DNA from: Phytophthora hibernalis
Taxonomy: Eukaryota > Oomycota > Peronosporomycetes > Peronosporales > Peronosporaceae
Assembly: GCA_012656075.1 (NCBI GenBank)
Contig: JAAKBF010000171.1
Location: 1,984,001 to 2,048,000, forward strand
Direction: 5' to 3'
Length of the DNA: 64,000 nt
Positions within the stretch are counted from its first letter, which is position 1, and every line of letters starts with the position of its first letter. The position numbers and the translations under genes were made by a program. Shown here in pieces: positions 1 through 9,770 of the stretch. Below the pieces are notes generated by a model. It ran no database searches, was not told the DNA's origin, and worked only from the letters and a program-made list of their open reading frames with translations.

Positions 1-855
1 TCGGGAACGGGCCATCTGCTACGCGCTTGATCTTGGTGCGGAATTGTTTCGGTTCTCTGATCATCACTTGGTCGCTAGGATGATAGAAGTGCTCAAGACG
101 TTTGTCGTTTTCGCAGTCATTGTTTGCGAGGATAGCGTTGAATTGACGCTTGCATAGGTAACTCCAGTTTGCATCGTGGAGCTGGCGCGATATCATATTT
201 TGGCCGAACACGAGTTGGCCGGGTGATGCATTCAGAATGTTGTGGTAGCTAGCGCGGATCGCAAACGCTGCGTAGTGGATCACATTGGTCCAGTCGGCAT
301 TTTCATGACTGCGTATCACGTTCATGATCTCCAGGTGCACCCGCTCGCAGATCGAGTTGGCTTGCGGGTTCTTCGAGTTGATAGGTTTGGCATTAATTCC
401 CTAGCTGCGCAATAGCTATGGAATTCCTCGCCCGTGAACTCGGGGCCGAGGTCGTGCACCACTTGCATCGGTCGCGGGTAGCGACAGAGCCACTCACGGT
501 CGAAACTCTCCGCTGTCGTGAGCGCGGTCTTGTCTGGCTGGCCGCCAACTTTTAGCCAACGGGTGGCTTGATCGATGATCGTGATGCCATAGCTGCCGCC
601 CTCGTACGGTCCGATGATGTCGACGTGCACGATATCGAAGGGGTATACTGCTTTTGCCGTACGTGGTGGCAGCATATCATGCTGTTGCTTTCCTCCATGA
701 AGTTTTGCCTTTTTGCATGTGACACACTTGAACTGGCGTTCACTGGCGGAGTGGCCGAGGTTCTGGTGGTACCAGGCAATCAGGTCCTCGCGTAGGCTCT
801 CCGGAGCGATAACCCGCTTTTGGTAAGCTACCAGTGAGCATCCCAACAGCGGCAT
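1..855 (-). pseudogene. Ty3/gypsy integrase (partial, frameshifted)
   Basis: The first readable frame (855 down to about 400) shows the His-Cys zinc-binding end (HQNLGHSASERQFKCVTCKK) followed by the start of the DDE core, with VHVDIIGPYEGG (first Asp) and VVHDLGPEFTGEEF (second Asp). Near 390 the frame shifts. The downstream frame continues to position 1 with integrase-like text (NPQANSICERVHLEIMNVI), including the glutamate helix and a C-terminal tail ending in FRTKIKRVADGPF. The element therefore extends beyond the window. It would integrate element cDNA, but the frameshift makes this copy inactive. Confidence 0.85.
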
Positions 856-990
856 GAGCTGATAGTGGGGTTGTTGTTGCCGGTGAGGCGTGCGGCCTTG
901 ATCTTTGAGATCATCTTGTCCTCTTCTTGGTGTTCACGGATCACTGGTCCGCACACTCGTATTGGGTATTGAGAGCGTTGATTTCTTCGT

Positions 991-1934
991 TCAACTGTGG
1001 GCCGTCACTGGTTGCGAAGCGCATGCGCGAAAAACATCCGCACCAATGTTCTTTTCGCCCTTGATGTACTCCATTGTCAGGCGGTATTCCGAAAGAAACA
1101 ATTTCCAGCGCGTGACGCGCAGGCTGTTCTCCGTTGGGTAGATCAGGTTCTTGTGGTCGGTATGCATCACTAACGGAAAACCGAGAAGCATCGTCCGGTA
1201 CTGATGAAGTAGTTCGACGATAGAGAGAAGCTCCAATTCCATAGTCGTGTAGTTGAGTTGGTGTTTGGTCAGGCAGCGGGAGTAGCAGACTAGGATTCTG
1301 ACGCCTTGTATGATGATACCGTCAAGCTGCGTGCCACTGGCACCGGCGTACACGTCGAAAGGCTTCTCAAAGTCGGGGAACGAGAGGAGAACTGAAGGCT
1401 CGCTGAATGGCGTGGAAGGCTGCGGTGTCGCTGGTAGCCACGTAAATGGGACCTTCGAGCTTGTGATCCAGTGCAGCGGCTTGCAGAGTGTTGTTTTGTT
1501 TGGCACCATGTCTCGATAATAGTTGATCCTGCCGAGGAAGCGGCGAAGTTCTTTGCGGTGGCGGGGAACAACAATCCTCTGTATCGCCTGAATCAACCTG
1601 GCCTGGGGCTTCATTCCTTCAGTCGAGAGCGTGTATCCCAGGTAGTCAACTTCCTTTCGCATGATGTGGCATTTCTTGCCATTGAGCGTGACTCCGTAGT
1701 GAGCCAGTCGCTCGAACACGATGCGCAGGTGCTCGAGGATGTCATCAAGATAGATGACAACAAAGTCCAAGTCGCCGAAAATCTTCTCCATCCAGGCCTG
1801 GTATTCCTTCGGGCCGTGGAGATGCCCATGGGTAGGCGCTTGTACTGGTACTTTCCAAACAGCAGGCAGAATGCCGTGAATGAGCGACTATGCTTTGCGA
1901 GTCTTCGTGCATAATACCCGAGGTTTTGCGTCAA
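991..1934 (-). pseudogene. Ty3/gypsy reverse transcriptase palm and RNase H
   Basis: The frame ending at 991 contains the RT catalytic box VIYLDDILEH and then the connection and RNase H domains. RNase H landmarks are FDVYAGASG (first acidic site), TTMELELLSI (Glu) and MHTDHKNLIY (Asp). The region between 1800 and 1934 is read in another frame (FCLLFGKYQYKRLPMGIS), which is the RT fingers/palm segment, so at least one frameshift lies near 1790-1850. The terminal segment toward 991 is the usual tether before the integrase. Confidence 0.88.
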
Positions 1935-2016
1935 ACGTGGAGATGCACTTCGCTTTGGCGAGTCGCATCAGTACTTCACGTATACGCGGCACGTAGTACG
2001 GGCTCCGTTTCAGATA

Positions 2017-3087
2017 CTAGTTTAACCAGCGGTAGTCGATCTGCAGGCGGAGCGAGCCGTCGGGTTTGATCAGGAAGAACGCAGGTGATGCCATCTCTGA
2101 GTCGTAGATTTGCTCCAGCACGTCTTCGTTTATGAGTCGCTGTATCGACGCATTTGCTTTGTCCTCGATGCTTCGTGGGGCAGCATACGGCTTCGCATGC
2201 ACCGGCTTGTAGTCTGGTGAAAGCGGTAGCTCGTAGTCTGGGAAGCGCATGCGCCCGAGGTGTTCATCGTATCGGTCTCGATGCTTGACAAGCAGTGCAA
2301 GATATTTCTGGGCGAGTTCGCCTTCCAGTTGCACAGGTAGGAGTTGTTCTGGCTCCACAGCTTTGTCGATTGCTTCTTTTGACTCTTCGGGAAACTCGTC
2401 GTCGTTGGGAGGCGTTACCCCTCCCTGTCCGGTGTTTAGGCTGAGGCTACAGTCTTCCCACTGCACGACCTTGTCTATGAAGTTCAGGACCAGGCCGGGC
2501 GCGTTCATCAGGTCGCGGCCAATAACCATTGCGTCCGGGCTGTATTTGATCACCTCGAATCTGTGTGTGATCACAGTATCCGACTTCAATTTTGCGAAAC
2601 CAAACTGGGCTACCGTCGAGCCACGGCTGGTGACGGAGCCGTTCATTGTGTCAAAAACGGTTGGCGAGGCGGGGATAAACTTCCTTCCTGCTTGCACGTT
2701 GGCCGCGAGCGTCTCGCAATTGATGATGCTCTTCGAGGAGCCACTGTCGAGAAGGGATTCGAACTTCTGATCACTGCGGCGGAGTTTCACCGTGATGCGC
2801 AGGGGTGCGCTTGTGGGGCGTTCTTTTCTCTCAACAAGACCAACAAACTTGATTTCTTCGCCCTCACTGGACGATTCGGCATTTGTGTCCGAGTCTGACT
2901 CCGATTCCGAGTCCAAGGCTCGGTGGATGCGCGGGTAGCGCGGCTTCCGTTCGCGGGCCGGCTTTCCGCGCGCTTGTGCTCCGCCTTTTCTTTGTTTTTG
3001 ATGGCGTGGCAGTCGCTTGTCTTGTGCGAACCCGTCTTGTGGAACGAGCACCACCGGTCTTACTTGTCCTGGCGGCGGTTGGATCAT
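2017..3087 (-). pseudogene. Ty3/gypsy gag tail, aspartic protease and RT N-terminus
   Basis: A 356-residue frame. Residues about 105-125 contain the retropepsin active site FESLLDSGSSKSI, and the fold continues to VIGRDLMNAPGLVLNF, which resembles the second conserved ILGMD-like strand. From about residue 290 the RT N-terminus appears (NASIQRLINEDVLEQIYDSE then MASPAFFLIKPDGSLRLQID). The frame stops at YRWLN exactly where RT continues in a different frame, so the stop is a break and not the real end. Low-complexity acidic sequence precedes the protease. Confidence 0.85.
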
Positions 3088-3519
3088 TGGTCCTTCTTCA
3101 TCTCGCCTCGGTTCTGGGGACTTTGGGGCTTCGGTGCCTCCTTGCGGTTTTCGTGTTTCCGCGTCGAGCTACGGTTACGGGGAACTTGTCGTGCATCGAC
3201 AGTCGCTGCTCCGCTTTCTCGATCCTAGTGAAGTACAGCACGAGCTCATTGAGTCATTCGTAGACCCTCCGGCGGCTGTCAGCTTGTCCTGCCAAGCACG
3301 TGACATGTCTCTCTTGAAGTAGCGGCATTGTTGCACTTCGGTCAACACCTCAGCGTTCTCTGGCAGCTCCGCGAACATGCTGACGTTGTCTTTGTCGCTG
3401 CGCGAACTTCATCGCTGTCTCGTCGCGGAAGAGCTGATGGTAAGTGCTATCGAGGAGTCAAGAAAGGTAAACGCTGCTCTTCTTGCATTTCTTAGCAGCA
3501 ACACACCATAGCAATAAGA

Positions 3520-4694
3520 CTAAATGCGCTGCCTAATATACTTGTGGTAGCGTTTGTCGGCAATAGTATCTCGTACTGATATACCACCTGGGTCATCTTG
3601 CTCTTGAAAGACATCATCTTCTGTCGAAACCACAGTCTTCTCCTTGTAAACAGCGTCTCGGAGATCAATCAACCAATTGTGTAGCACTAGGGTGGCGATT
3701 ATAATCATTGCCATGTATTCCGGTGTAGCTTGCACGAGAGGATGTTTGTATATGCGGAAAATCTCTTTGACCCTTCCAAATGCTTGCTCGACTACGATGC
3801 GTGTGTGGATCTGAGCGTAGTCATATCGGCTCCGACGCAAAGACATTCCGAACTCGATCCGATAAGGCGTAAGCACATGCCACGTTAGCTTGTAGCCAGC
3901 GTCACCAAGAAAATATGCAATGACGGGTAGGATAGTGTCCATCGTGAGTCCAAATTCTGATCTGTTTAGAACAGACTGGTCGTTTTGCGCTCCATTACGA
4001 ACCGAGAAAGCCATGAACCGCTTTCGGTGGTCTGCTACGGCGAGGACATTGAACACCACGTACCCCTTCCGACAGTAGAATCCCTCAAAGTCTTTGATCC
4101 GCTTGATTTGAATTAGCGTGCCATCGATGGTACCAGCAACACGAGAGAGTCCGTTTATCTGGGCGAAGCCGGCAAAAATGTCTGACCACTCATTGCAAGA
4201 CGATGGCAACGTGATAGTCTCCTCGCTGAAGGACGTGACAACTTGAGCAACTTGACGGATGTAGGCTAGCGATCGACTCTTGCATGCACCGACAAGTTGA
4301 CCCGCTGCGTAGGCACCCGTTGCGTGCGTAAGATAGTAAAGTGCCACCGCTACCCGATCTCGGATACTGAAGAGAGCGTTGGGGCGGACGCTCGGCCATC
4401 GTTTCTCAATCCGCTTGACAAACGCGAGAAATATGGCTCGGTTGCAGGTTGGCGGGGAACCAGCTCTCAGTGTATGCGGGCTCGCGGAGGACGCGCTGAC
4501 AGACCTTGGTTCGTACCGAGAAGCGTCGCGTGTGCTTGGCGGGCCAGCGCCGCTTGTCGCTGGAGCAGACGACGACTGCCACTAACGACACTGCCGTCAT
4601 CACCGTAACCTTCCTTGAAGAGCCCCTCATTCAATGCAGCACAAAAATGACCCATCGCTTGGTCGTTAAATAAATCGATCAGTGCACCGCTCAT
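3520..4694 (-). pseudogene. PIF/Harbinger-type DDE transposase (HARBI1-like)
   Basis: The main frame (4347-3520, 275 residues) has the DDE_Tnp_4 arrangement: VAGTIDGTLIQI (first Asp), YFLGDAGYKLTW (second Asp) and RIVVEQAFGRVKEIFR (Glu), all present. The N-terminal part lies in other frames between 4694 and 4350 (for example MSGALIDLFNDQAMGHFC and ESWFPANLQPSHISRV), so one or more frameshifts remove the start. Such transposases cut and paste DNA and usually need a separate Myb-like partner, which is not seen here. I found no convincing terminal inverted repeats. The catalytic core itself looks intact. Confidence 0.82.
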
Positions 4695-4764
4695 CGACCA
4701 ATCAGAGCGCGTCTATCGCTTGAAAATGATCGCTTTTTTCACTTCGACCCGTTTTTTAAACGCC

Positions 4765-4843
4765 ACCCAGTGGGTGACCCACCCACCACCAAGTACCCGT
4801 ACCCACCCAAGGTACGGGTGGTACCCTACTTCGGGTACCCATT
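4765..4843. repeat. Short inverted repeats rich in GGTACC / GGGTGGGT
   Basis: A 79-base stretch upstream of the J-domain gene is built from overlapping inverted words: CAGTGGGTGACCCACCC, then GTACCCGTACCCACCC followed after AA by GGTACGGGTGGTACC, then GGGTACCC. It could fold into stacked hairpins. It may be the remains of a transposon end or a regulatory site; the sequence does not decide. Confidence 0.55.
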
Positions 4844-4904
4844 TGCGAGTTCTGTTTCTCAGACTTAACTTGACCAGCAAAAAGCTGTGGAGCTGCTCAC
4901 TCTG

Positions 4905-5566
4905 ATGGAGGTGCAGGAGCCGTGCTACTACTCGGTACTGGACGTGGATGCCGACGCCAGGTACGCGCTTCTCTTCCCGTGATCCCGACGCCCATCTGAT
5001 GTCTGTAGACGTCAAAATCCCCTTTAAAAAGCGTTTGGTACTAACACCATATTCCCATTTCCAGCGCGTCCGTAATCGTCAAGGCGTATCGCTCCATGGC
5101 GCTCAAGTACCACCCAGACAAGAACCCAAACGCCGAGCCGGAGCAGTTCCAAGCTATCACTGAGGCGTACGAGGTGCTGTCGGACCCGGAGAAGCGGCGC
5201 CTGTACGACCATTACGGCCCCTCGCTCAAGCCCCGACTGGGCGAGACTTTCGCCCAATTGGCGCCGCTGCTGCTGTCGTTCACCACAGGATTCGTCGGCT
5301 CTAGTGCCCGCACTTACAGCGGCGCAATGAGCGGTCGAGCCATGTTCGGCTGGGAGGTGTGTCTGATGGGCGTCGCGGGCATGTACTACTGCTACCGTCC
5401 AGGCGCCAAGACCAGCGCGGAGCCCCAAGTGAGGACGAAGAGAGAAGTCGTGTCCGTGTCGGACTACGTGACCATCACGTCGATGGGGCTGTTGATGGGG
5501 AACTTTACGGGCTGGGCCGCCACGTCCGTGCTGTTGTTTTGCAAAGCTATTGTGCTTGGTACTTAG
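4905..5566 (+). CDS. J-domain (DnaJ/Hsp40) protein, probably membrane-associated
   Basis: Two exons, 4905-4960 and 5065-5566, give about 185 residues. The upstream frame is closed by a stop at 4866, so ATG 4905 is the first possible start. Exon 1 encodes MEVQEPCYYSVLDVDADA and exon 2 continues the J domain: helix II AYRSMALKY, the diagnostic HPDKN, then QFQAITEAYEVLSDPEKRRL. The HPD motif stimulates Hsp70 ATPase. There is no Gly/Phe region or zinc-finger domain, so this is a type III J protein. Hydrophobic stretches follow (AQLAPLLLSFTTGFVG, CLMGVAGMYYCY and ITSMGLLMGNF/ATSVLLFCKAIVLG), suggesting two or three membrane segments. The partner Hsp70 and compartment are not evident. The gene is intact and lies just inside the left edge of the gene island. 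Confidence 0.88.
4961..5064 (+). other. Intron of the J-domain gene
   Basis: 104 bases, phase 2, starting GTACGC and ending CCATTTCCAG. An exact TACTAAC branch-point sequence lies at 5039-5045, 19 bases before the splice acceptor. Removing it joins the two halves of the J domain in frame, which supports the call. Confidence 0.88.
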
Positions 5567-6492
5567 TACATGTAGTCCTGGTGACGTATAAAGGATGTGG
5601 TGACGTAGGAGAGACGCGCTACCGGTAGCGCAGATGCCGATAGTAAATTCACAACGGATTTTGTGAATCTGTGGCGGACGGGTGCCACGTGCTCCGTTGT
5701 GGAGCAGCCGGCTGAGCTCAAACTCCTGCCATAAGATCTTGCTGTAAAGATAGCAGAGCTCGAGCTTGCTTGCAATGAGAACGTATCGATAGTGCTGATA
5801 CATGTACCACTTACTTCGAACTAAACAGATTTGACCAACGCACATGTAGACAGACATTCATCATAGCCGCTTGTGCATGATTCATAGCACAAGCGGCCCA
5901 ACCTGCGGGTTGCATTTTCAGTGGTACATGTATCCGATACATACTACAGCAGCTCCCATTTTGTAAGGTCGTCGCCAACTTCATGTACGCTCCGAAAGCA
6001 AAACAACAAACATTACTGACCACGTTTTTGTGAACTGTTTGGTTCGCCTCTCATTTACTGTACATGTACCGGTATCCCAGGAAGGACGAAGTGATCCGTG
6101 CGCTTGATAGTCAATTAGACTGTCCTACATGTATGAATAACTGACAGAATGTCAGTAGTACTGGCGTTTTGACGCGTGCATAATGCAGTGGGTACATGTA
6201 TACATTGTATTAATACTATTAACACCGCTGGAAAGATGCTGCGGGCTAAAAGGTGAAATTTGTGAGCACGCACGTAAGCTCCGCTTCTTCACCTTCGGTC
6301 ATTTCCGTGTGCGTGTTGATGGTTTGCTGCTGCCGTAGGCGGATCGAAGACAGTACCGTAAGGTTCGTGCATACTCATTAATAATGCCGACAAACAGGAA
6401 GTCATCGAAGAGTAAATCATCAACAACGACAAGTACGTATACTTGTATAGTGAAGTGATGGATAGCAGCCACACATACCTGAGACAAAAAGG

Positions 6493-6541
6493 GTACAGTG
6501 TACAGTGTACAGTGTACAGTGTACAGTGTACAGTGTACAGT
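6493..6541. repeat. Minisatellite, seven perfect GTACAGT units
   Basis: Seven uninterrupted copies of the heptamer GTACAGT. It lies within the TACATGTA-rich intergenic block, about 500 bases upstream of the cupin start. The short ORFs read through it are artefacts of the repeat. Confidence 0.95.
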
Positions 6542-6978
6542 AGTTGCGTACAAGTACTACTTTAAAATACATGTAGTGAGCTTATTGGGAAAATAAGAAC
6601 GGAAGTTATTGTTATTGCGTTCAAAGAGGATTGAAAAGGGCAAGTTGCCTTTTTCGGTACTCTAAAATAAAAACAGGTGGTGCACTTCAAGCACATTAGC
6701 ATAATCAGAAGCACTGCCAAGTCGCACCGAGGCAGGCGGCCTGTTGCTATGTTCATCGCTCAGAGCTCTCGGTCCATAAAAAGTGTTCTTGGTCATAAAC
6801 ACCTTCAGTTTCCGAGTCTGGCGTGCCGCCGACGATCCTCCTCGAGCACGAAGGAGCCCTGCCCTGCACGCCAACCCTACAATGAATGACCCCTGCTGTT
6901 ATAGGCAGACTAGTCAAATCCGGCGCACGCAGTGCTCGCAGTCCATGGCAGCAGTCTCGGTTCCGTATCGGATACAAC

Positions 6979-6994
6979 CATCATTTCCACTTTG
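6979..6994 (+). promoter_or_regulatory. Oomycete initiator-like element of the cupin gene
   Basis: CATCATTTCCACTTTG lies about 57-72 bases before ATG 7051. It resembles the oomycete core-promoter initiator, whose published consensus is roughly TCATT-YYN-CA-WTTT, but is one base shorter. A similar element precedes the transporter gene. Transcription start is inferred from this similarity only. Confidence 0.5.
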
Positions 6995-7050
6995 GAGTTC
7001 CATCGCCCAAGTCTCCGATTTCGAAGTACATGTACCAGCGCTCCTCCACC

Positions 7051-8156
7051 ATGAAGACCTGCGCCTTTCTCCTTGGCCTTTCCGCCAGCTTGGCGTCGCT
7101 CAGTTCGGCTTCACTAGTCGTCGACACCGCCCCCGACCACCTACGCGCCTACGTGCTGCCCAAGAACCAGGGCGAGGCGGTGAAGATCGGCGACCAGGTC
7201 TACCGCTTCTCCGTCACGGGTCCATCTTCGGATTACGCCTTCACGCTGCTGCAAACGAACGCTCCAGAGTCTACGAGCTTGGGCGTGCTCCCGCACATTC
7301 ACAAGACCCACTACGAGAACTTTTACTGCACCCGCGGCCGATTCCAGCTCTGGGCTGAGTCATACGACTCCACTTCCGAGCAGCAGACCCGCGTGCTCAC
7401 GCAGGGCGATTACGGCGCCGTGCCACACAATACGTATCACACGTTCCAGGTGCTGGACCCGGACACGCAGATGACCGGCGTCATCCAGCCCGGCGGCTTT
7501 GAGGTGCTCTTCGTGGCGCTCCGTGACTCATATTACAACTCCAGCACGTATGCCAACTTTGAGCCTTCGCACACGAACTCGTCCGCCGGAACGAATGCCG
7601 ATACCATCTCTGCGCTCGAATCGTACGACGTCTACGCGCAGCTGACGTGGAGACCCGCAGCGATACGGTGAACGGAACCGCTGGGAGTGACAACTGGCAC
7701 AATGGAGCGAATGAGCTCGTGGACGACGGCCACACGCCCTTCTTCGTGGCTAAGAACTACGCGCAGAAGTACCTCAACTACGAGAACGGCTACAAGCTGC
7801 TGGCACCGACGCAGAAGGGTCCGCAGAGCGGTGGCAACTTCACCATGGGCACGCTCACCATGTCGCCCAAGGGTGGCAATGAGACCGTGAACACCATCAT
7901 GCCCAAGCAGCCGCTGGCGTTCCAGCTCGAAGAGGGCCAGCTGTCGGTCGAGATCGATGGCGAGTCGGCGCAGCTCATCCAGGGCGACGTGCTCTTCGTG
8001 CCAGGCAACACAACCTTCAGCTACTACGCTACGGTGCCCATGACCAAGTTCCTGTACGTGAGCGGTGGAGCCGACGGCTTCGATCACGACCTGCTGCAGA
8101 ATAGCGTCGAATGGGACTACGCCGTCTACCCCACGTCCGCCGACTACTCGGCCTAG
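7051..8156 (+). CDS. Secreted bicupin, quercetinase-like (one frameshift)
   Basis: ATG 7051 sits in CCACCATGA and begins a clear signal peptide (MKTCAFLLGLSASLASLSSA), so the product is probably secreted. The N-terminal cupin has the complete metal motif: HIHKTHYENFYCTRG fits HxH(x)4E(x)6G, and the distal His is in AVPHNTYHTF. The second cupin (about 7850-8100, TMSPKGGNETVNTIMPKQ ... IQGDVLFVPGNTTF) keeps the fold but lacks the His ligands. Two-cupin secreted dioxygenases of the quercetinase type have this layout, but the substrate cannot be assigned. One base appears missing near 7643: the frame ends at 7671, while the same protein continues in another frame to 8156. This is either a sequencing error or a recent null allele. 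Confidence 0.78.
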
Positions 8157-8351
8157 AATGCGGCGGCGGCGTATCCTAGCTTTTTGAAAATCAACTTTCG
8201 AAATTAAAGCGGAATAGACGGCTCAACACAACAAGTCAGCTCTTTTTCAGCTCTTTTTAGCTGGTCGAAAGTATCCGTTGTCGCATTGTGACCCAAATCA
8301 GCCAATTGCTGTGTGACTCTAAAAATAGCTTACCGGTACCGGTACATGAAG

Positions 8352-8366
8352 ACTCATTTGCACTTT
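8352..8366 (+). promoter_or_regulatory. Oomycete initiator-like element of the transporter gene
   Basis: ACTCATTTGCACTTT ends five bases before ATG 8371 and matches the element upstream of the cupin gene (TCATTT-n-CACTTT). If it is the start site, the 5' UTR is only about 15 bases. Confidence 0.45.
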
Positions 8367-8370
8367 CCCG

Positions 8371-9708
8371 ATGGAGCTGCCCAAGGTATCGAGCGTCGAG
8401 AGCGGCGTGGCGCTACGTAAGCTGCTGGTGCAGGGCGTGTTCCTGGCCACGGGCGTCTTGTCCACGTGCGTGGCGCAGTTCGTCTTCTACCAGGGGGCGG
8501 GCGACCAGAAGGCCATGCTGCTGCCGCTGTGCAACTACCTGGGCATGATGCTCGTGGGGTTGCTGCCCGCTGTGGGCGCTGCAGCCGCCAACAAGACGGT
8601 GGAGAGCGACCAGCAGACGCAGCACGAGACGCCGCCACAGGGACCGGTCAGCAGCTCTCCAGAGAGCGACGTGGAGCCCGAACTAACACTCACGCCGCTC
8701 AAGAGTCTGCAGGACGTGGACATGGAGCTCACGCGACGCGCCGCCGTGGCGGACGAGGACAACCAGAAGGAGGAGCGAGAGCTGCTGCTGGATGAGGACA
8801 GCGACGATGACAAGAAGCCCGCGCTCGGCCTGCGCGTCACACCGTCGTCCGTGTCCTTGTCGCTGTCGACGCTGCAGCTGTGCATAGTGGTCTCGGTGGT
8901 GCTGGACTTCGCAGGCTGCATCTTCTCCAATGTGGGGCTGTCCATGGCGGGCAGTGGACTCTACCAGGTCGTGTACTCGTCCGTCATCTGCTGGTCAGCG
9001 CTCATGTCCCGGTTCCTCCTCAAGAAGAACGTATCCAAGGAGGAGTGGTTCGGCATCGCTCTCGTGACGTTCGGACTGGCGTTCAGCGCGCTGGGCGAGT
9101 CGGCAAGTGGCCGCGACAACTCCATTGTGCTCATGGGCTGCTTCAACACACTGGTAGGTGCTGCGTTCTACGGAGGCAACTACGTCACGGGCGAGTACAC
9201 GCTCAAGCTGGCGGAGCGACCCCAGCCCAAGGAGCTGTGCCTCAAGATCGGTGCGGCTTGCGTGGCCATCATCGCCGTCTACCAGAGCATCTTCGTGCTG
9301 CCCGAGTGGGACGCACTGGTGACGAAGCCTATCGCCGAGGCCAACGGCAACACGGCGCTCATTGTGTCGGCGCTCGTGGCGTACACGCTGTCCCAGCTGG
9401 CCCACGGACTCACGTACTTCGTCATGCTCGGCTCCAGCGGCGCCGTCACGACTGGGATCATGCAGAGCTTGCGCGCCGTGTGTGTGTTTGTCATCAGCTC
9501 GATGCTGTACTGCAGCCAGCAGGAGTCGCAGTGCTTCGACACCAAACGCGGCGTCGCCACGCTCATCGTCGTGAGCGGCGTCATGTTCTACTCGTTGGCC
9601 AAAAGCCAGCAGGGCAAGGCCAGCGTGCTCGCCCCGCCGTCGTCGCTGCGTCGACCAAAGAAGAACCCCAAGACCAACATGGTCGCAGGCAAGAACTACG
9701 TTGTCTAG
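8371..9708 (+). CDS. DMT-superfamily (SLC35-like) multi-pass transporter
   Basis: Uninterrupted 445-residue frame from ATG 8371. Hydrophobic segments alternate throughout: residues about 18-40 and 48-72, then after a long acidic cytoplasmic-type loop (about 75-150, many Glu/Asp) eight more, including LQLCIVVSVVLDFAGCIFSN, LYQVVYSSVICWSALMSRF, WFGIALVTFGLAFSALG and IVLMGCFNTLVGAAFYGGNY. The helix-pair pattern with VVYSSVICWSALMSRFLLKK resembles drug/metabolite transporters of the SLC35/EamA group. These move nucleotide sugars or other small metabolites across Golgi, vacuolar or plasma membranes, and the substrate here is unknown. The long loop between TM2 and TM3 is a distinctive trait. It ends 62 bases from the convergent LRR gene. 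Confidence 0.8.
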   Translation: MELPKVSSVESGVALRKLLVQGVFLATGVLSTCVAQFVFYQGAGDQKAMLLPLCNYLGMMLVGLLPAVGAAAANKTVESDQQTQHETPPQGPVSSSPESDVEPELTLTPLKSLQDVDMELTRRAAVADEDNQKEERELLLDEDSDDDKKPALGLRVTPSSVSLSLSTLQLCIVVSVVLDFAGCIFSNVGLSMAGSGLYQVVYSSVICWSALMSRFLLKKNVSKEEWFGIALVTFGLAFSALGESASGRDNSIVLMGCFNTLVGAAFYGGNYVTGEYTLKLAERPQPKELCLKIGAACVAIIAVYQSIFVLPEWDALVTKPIAEANGNTALIVSALVAYTLSQLAHGLTYFVMLGSSGAVTTGIMQSLRAVCVFVISSMLYCSQQESQCFDTKRGVATLIVVSGVMFYSLAKSQQGKASVLAPPSSLRRPKKNPKTNMVAGKNYVV

Positions 9709-9770
9709 AACACGCCGCCAGCGGTTGTATCTACTATCCATAAGTTCATAATATTTCTGCTCCACAAGCT

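Larger units (their letters stand above)
1..3480 (-). mobile_element. Ty3/gypsy retrotransposon relic, pol-bearing, truncated at window edge
   Basis: The minus strand carries, in order, gag zinc knuckle, aspartic protease, reverse transcriptase, RNase H and integrase, the order of Ty3/gypsy (Metaviridae-type) elements. Frame changes and stops separate the domains, so this copy cannot encode one polyprotein. The zinc knuckle is read at about 3010-3060 in a frame different from the protease (CSFHKTGSHKTSDCH). The integrase runs off the left edge, so the 3' LTR would lie outside the window. I did not find the 5' LTR between 3.1 and 3.5 kb. Confidence 0.85.
5567..7034. repeat. Cluster of eight TACATGTA palindromes in the intergenic region
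   Basis: The 8-bp palindrome TACATGTA occurs at 5567, 5799, 5925, 6061, 6126, 6193, 6568 and 7027. By chance one copy is expected per about 65 kb, so eight in under 1.5 kb is far above expectation. The cluster fills the otherwise gene-free 1.5 kb between the J-domain gene and the cupin gene. Transcription-factor binding is the simplest idea, but nothing here proves it. Confidence 0.8.

Noticed and set aside
2249..3263. Several plus-strand ORFs of 100-170 residues
   Set aside because: They are antisense to the gypsy protease/RT frame, have no domain, and show Arg/Ser-rich shadow composition.
5024..5857. 277-residue minus-strand ORF
   Set aside because: Antisense to the J-domain gene, His/Arg/Gln-rich composition typical of a reversed GC-rich coding strand.
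6289..6553. Short ORFs over the GTACAGT repeat
   Set aside because: Their repeated HCTLYTV text simply translates the minisatellite.
8880..9765. Long alternative frames on both strands over the transporter
   Set aside because: Arg/His-rich shadows of the well-supported transporter frame; no membrane or other pattern of their own.
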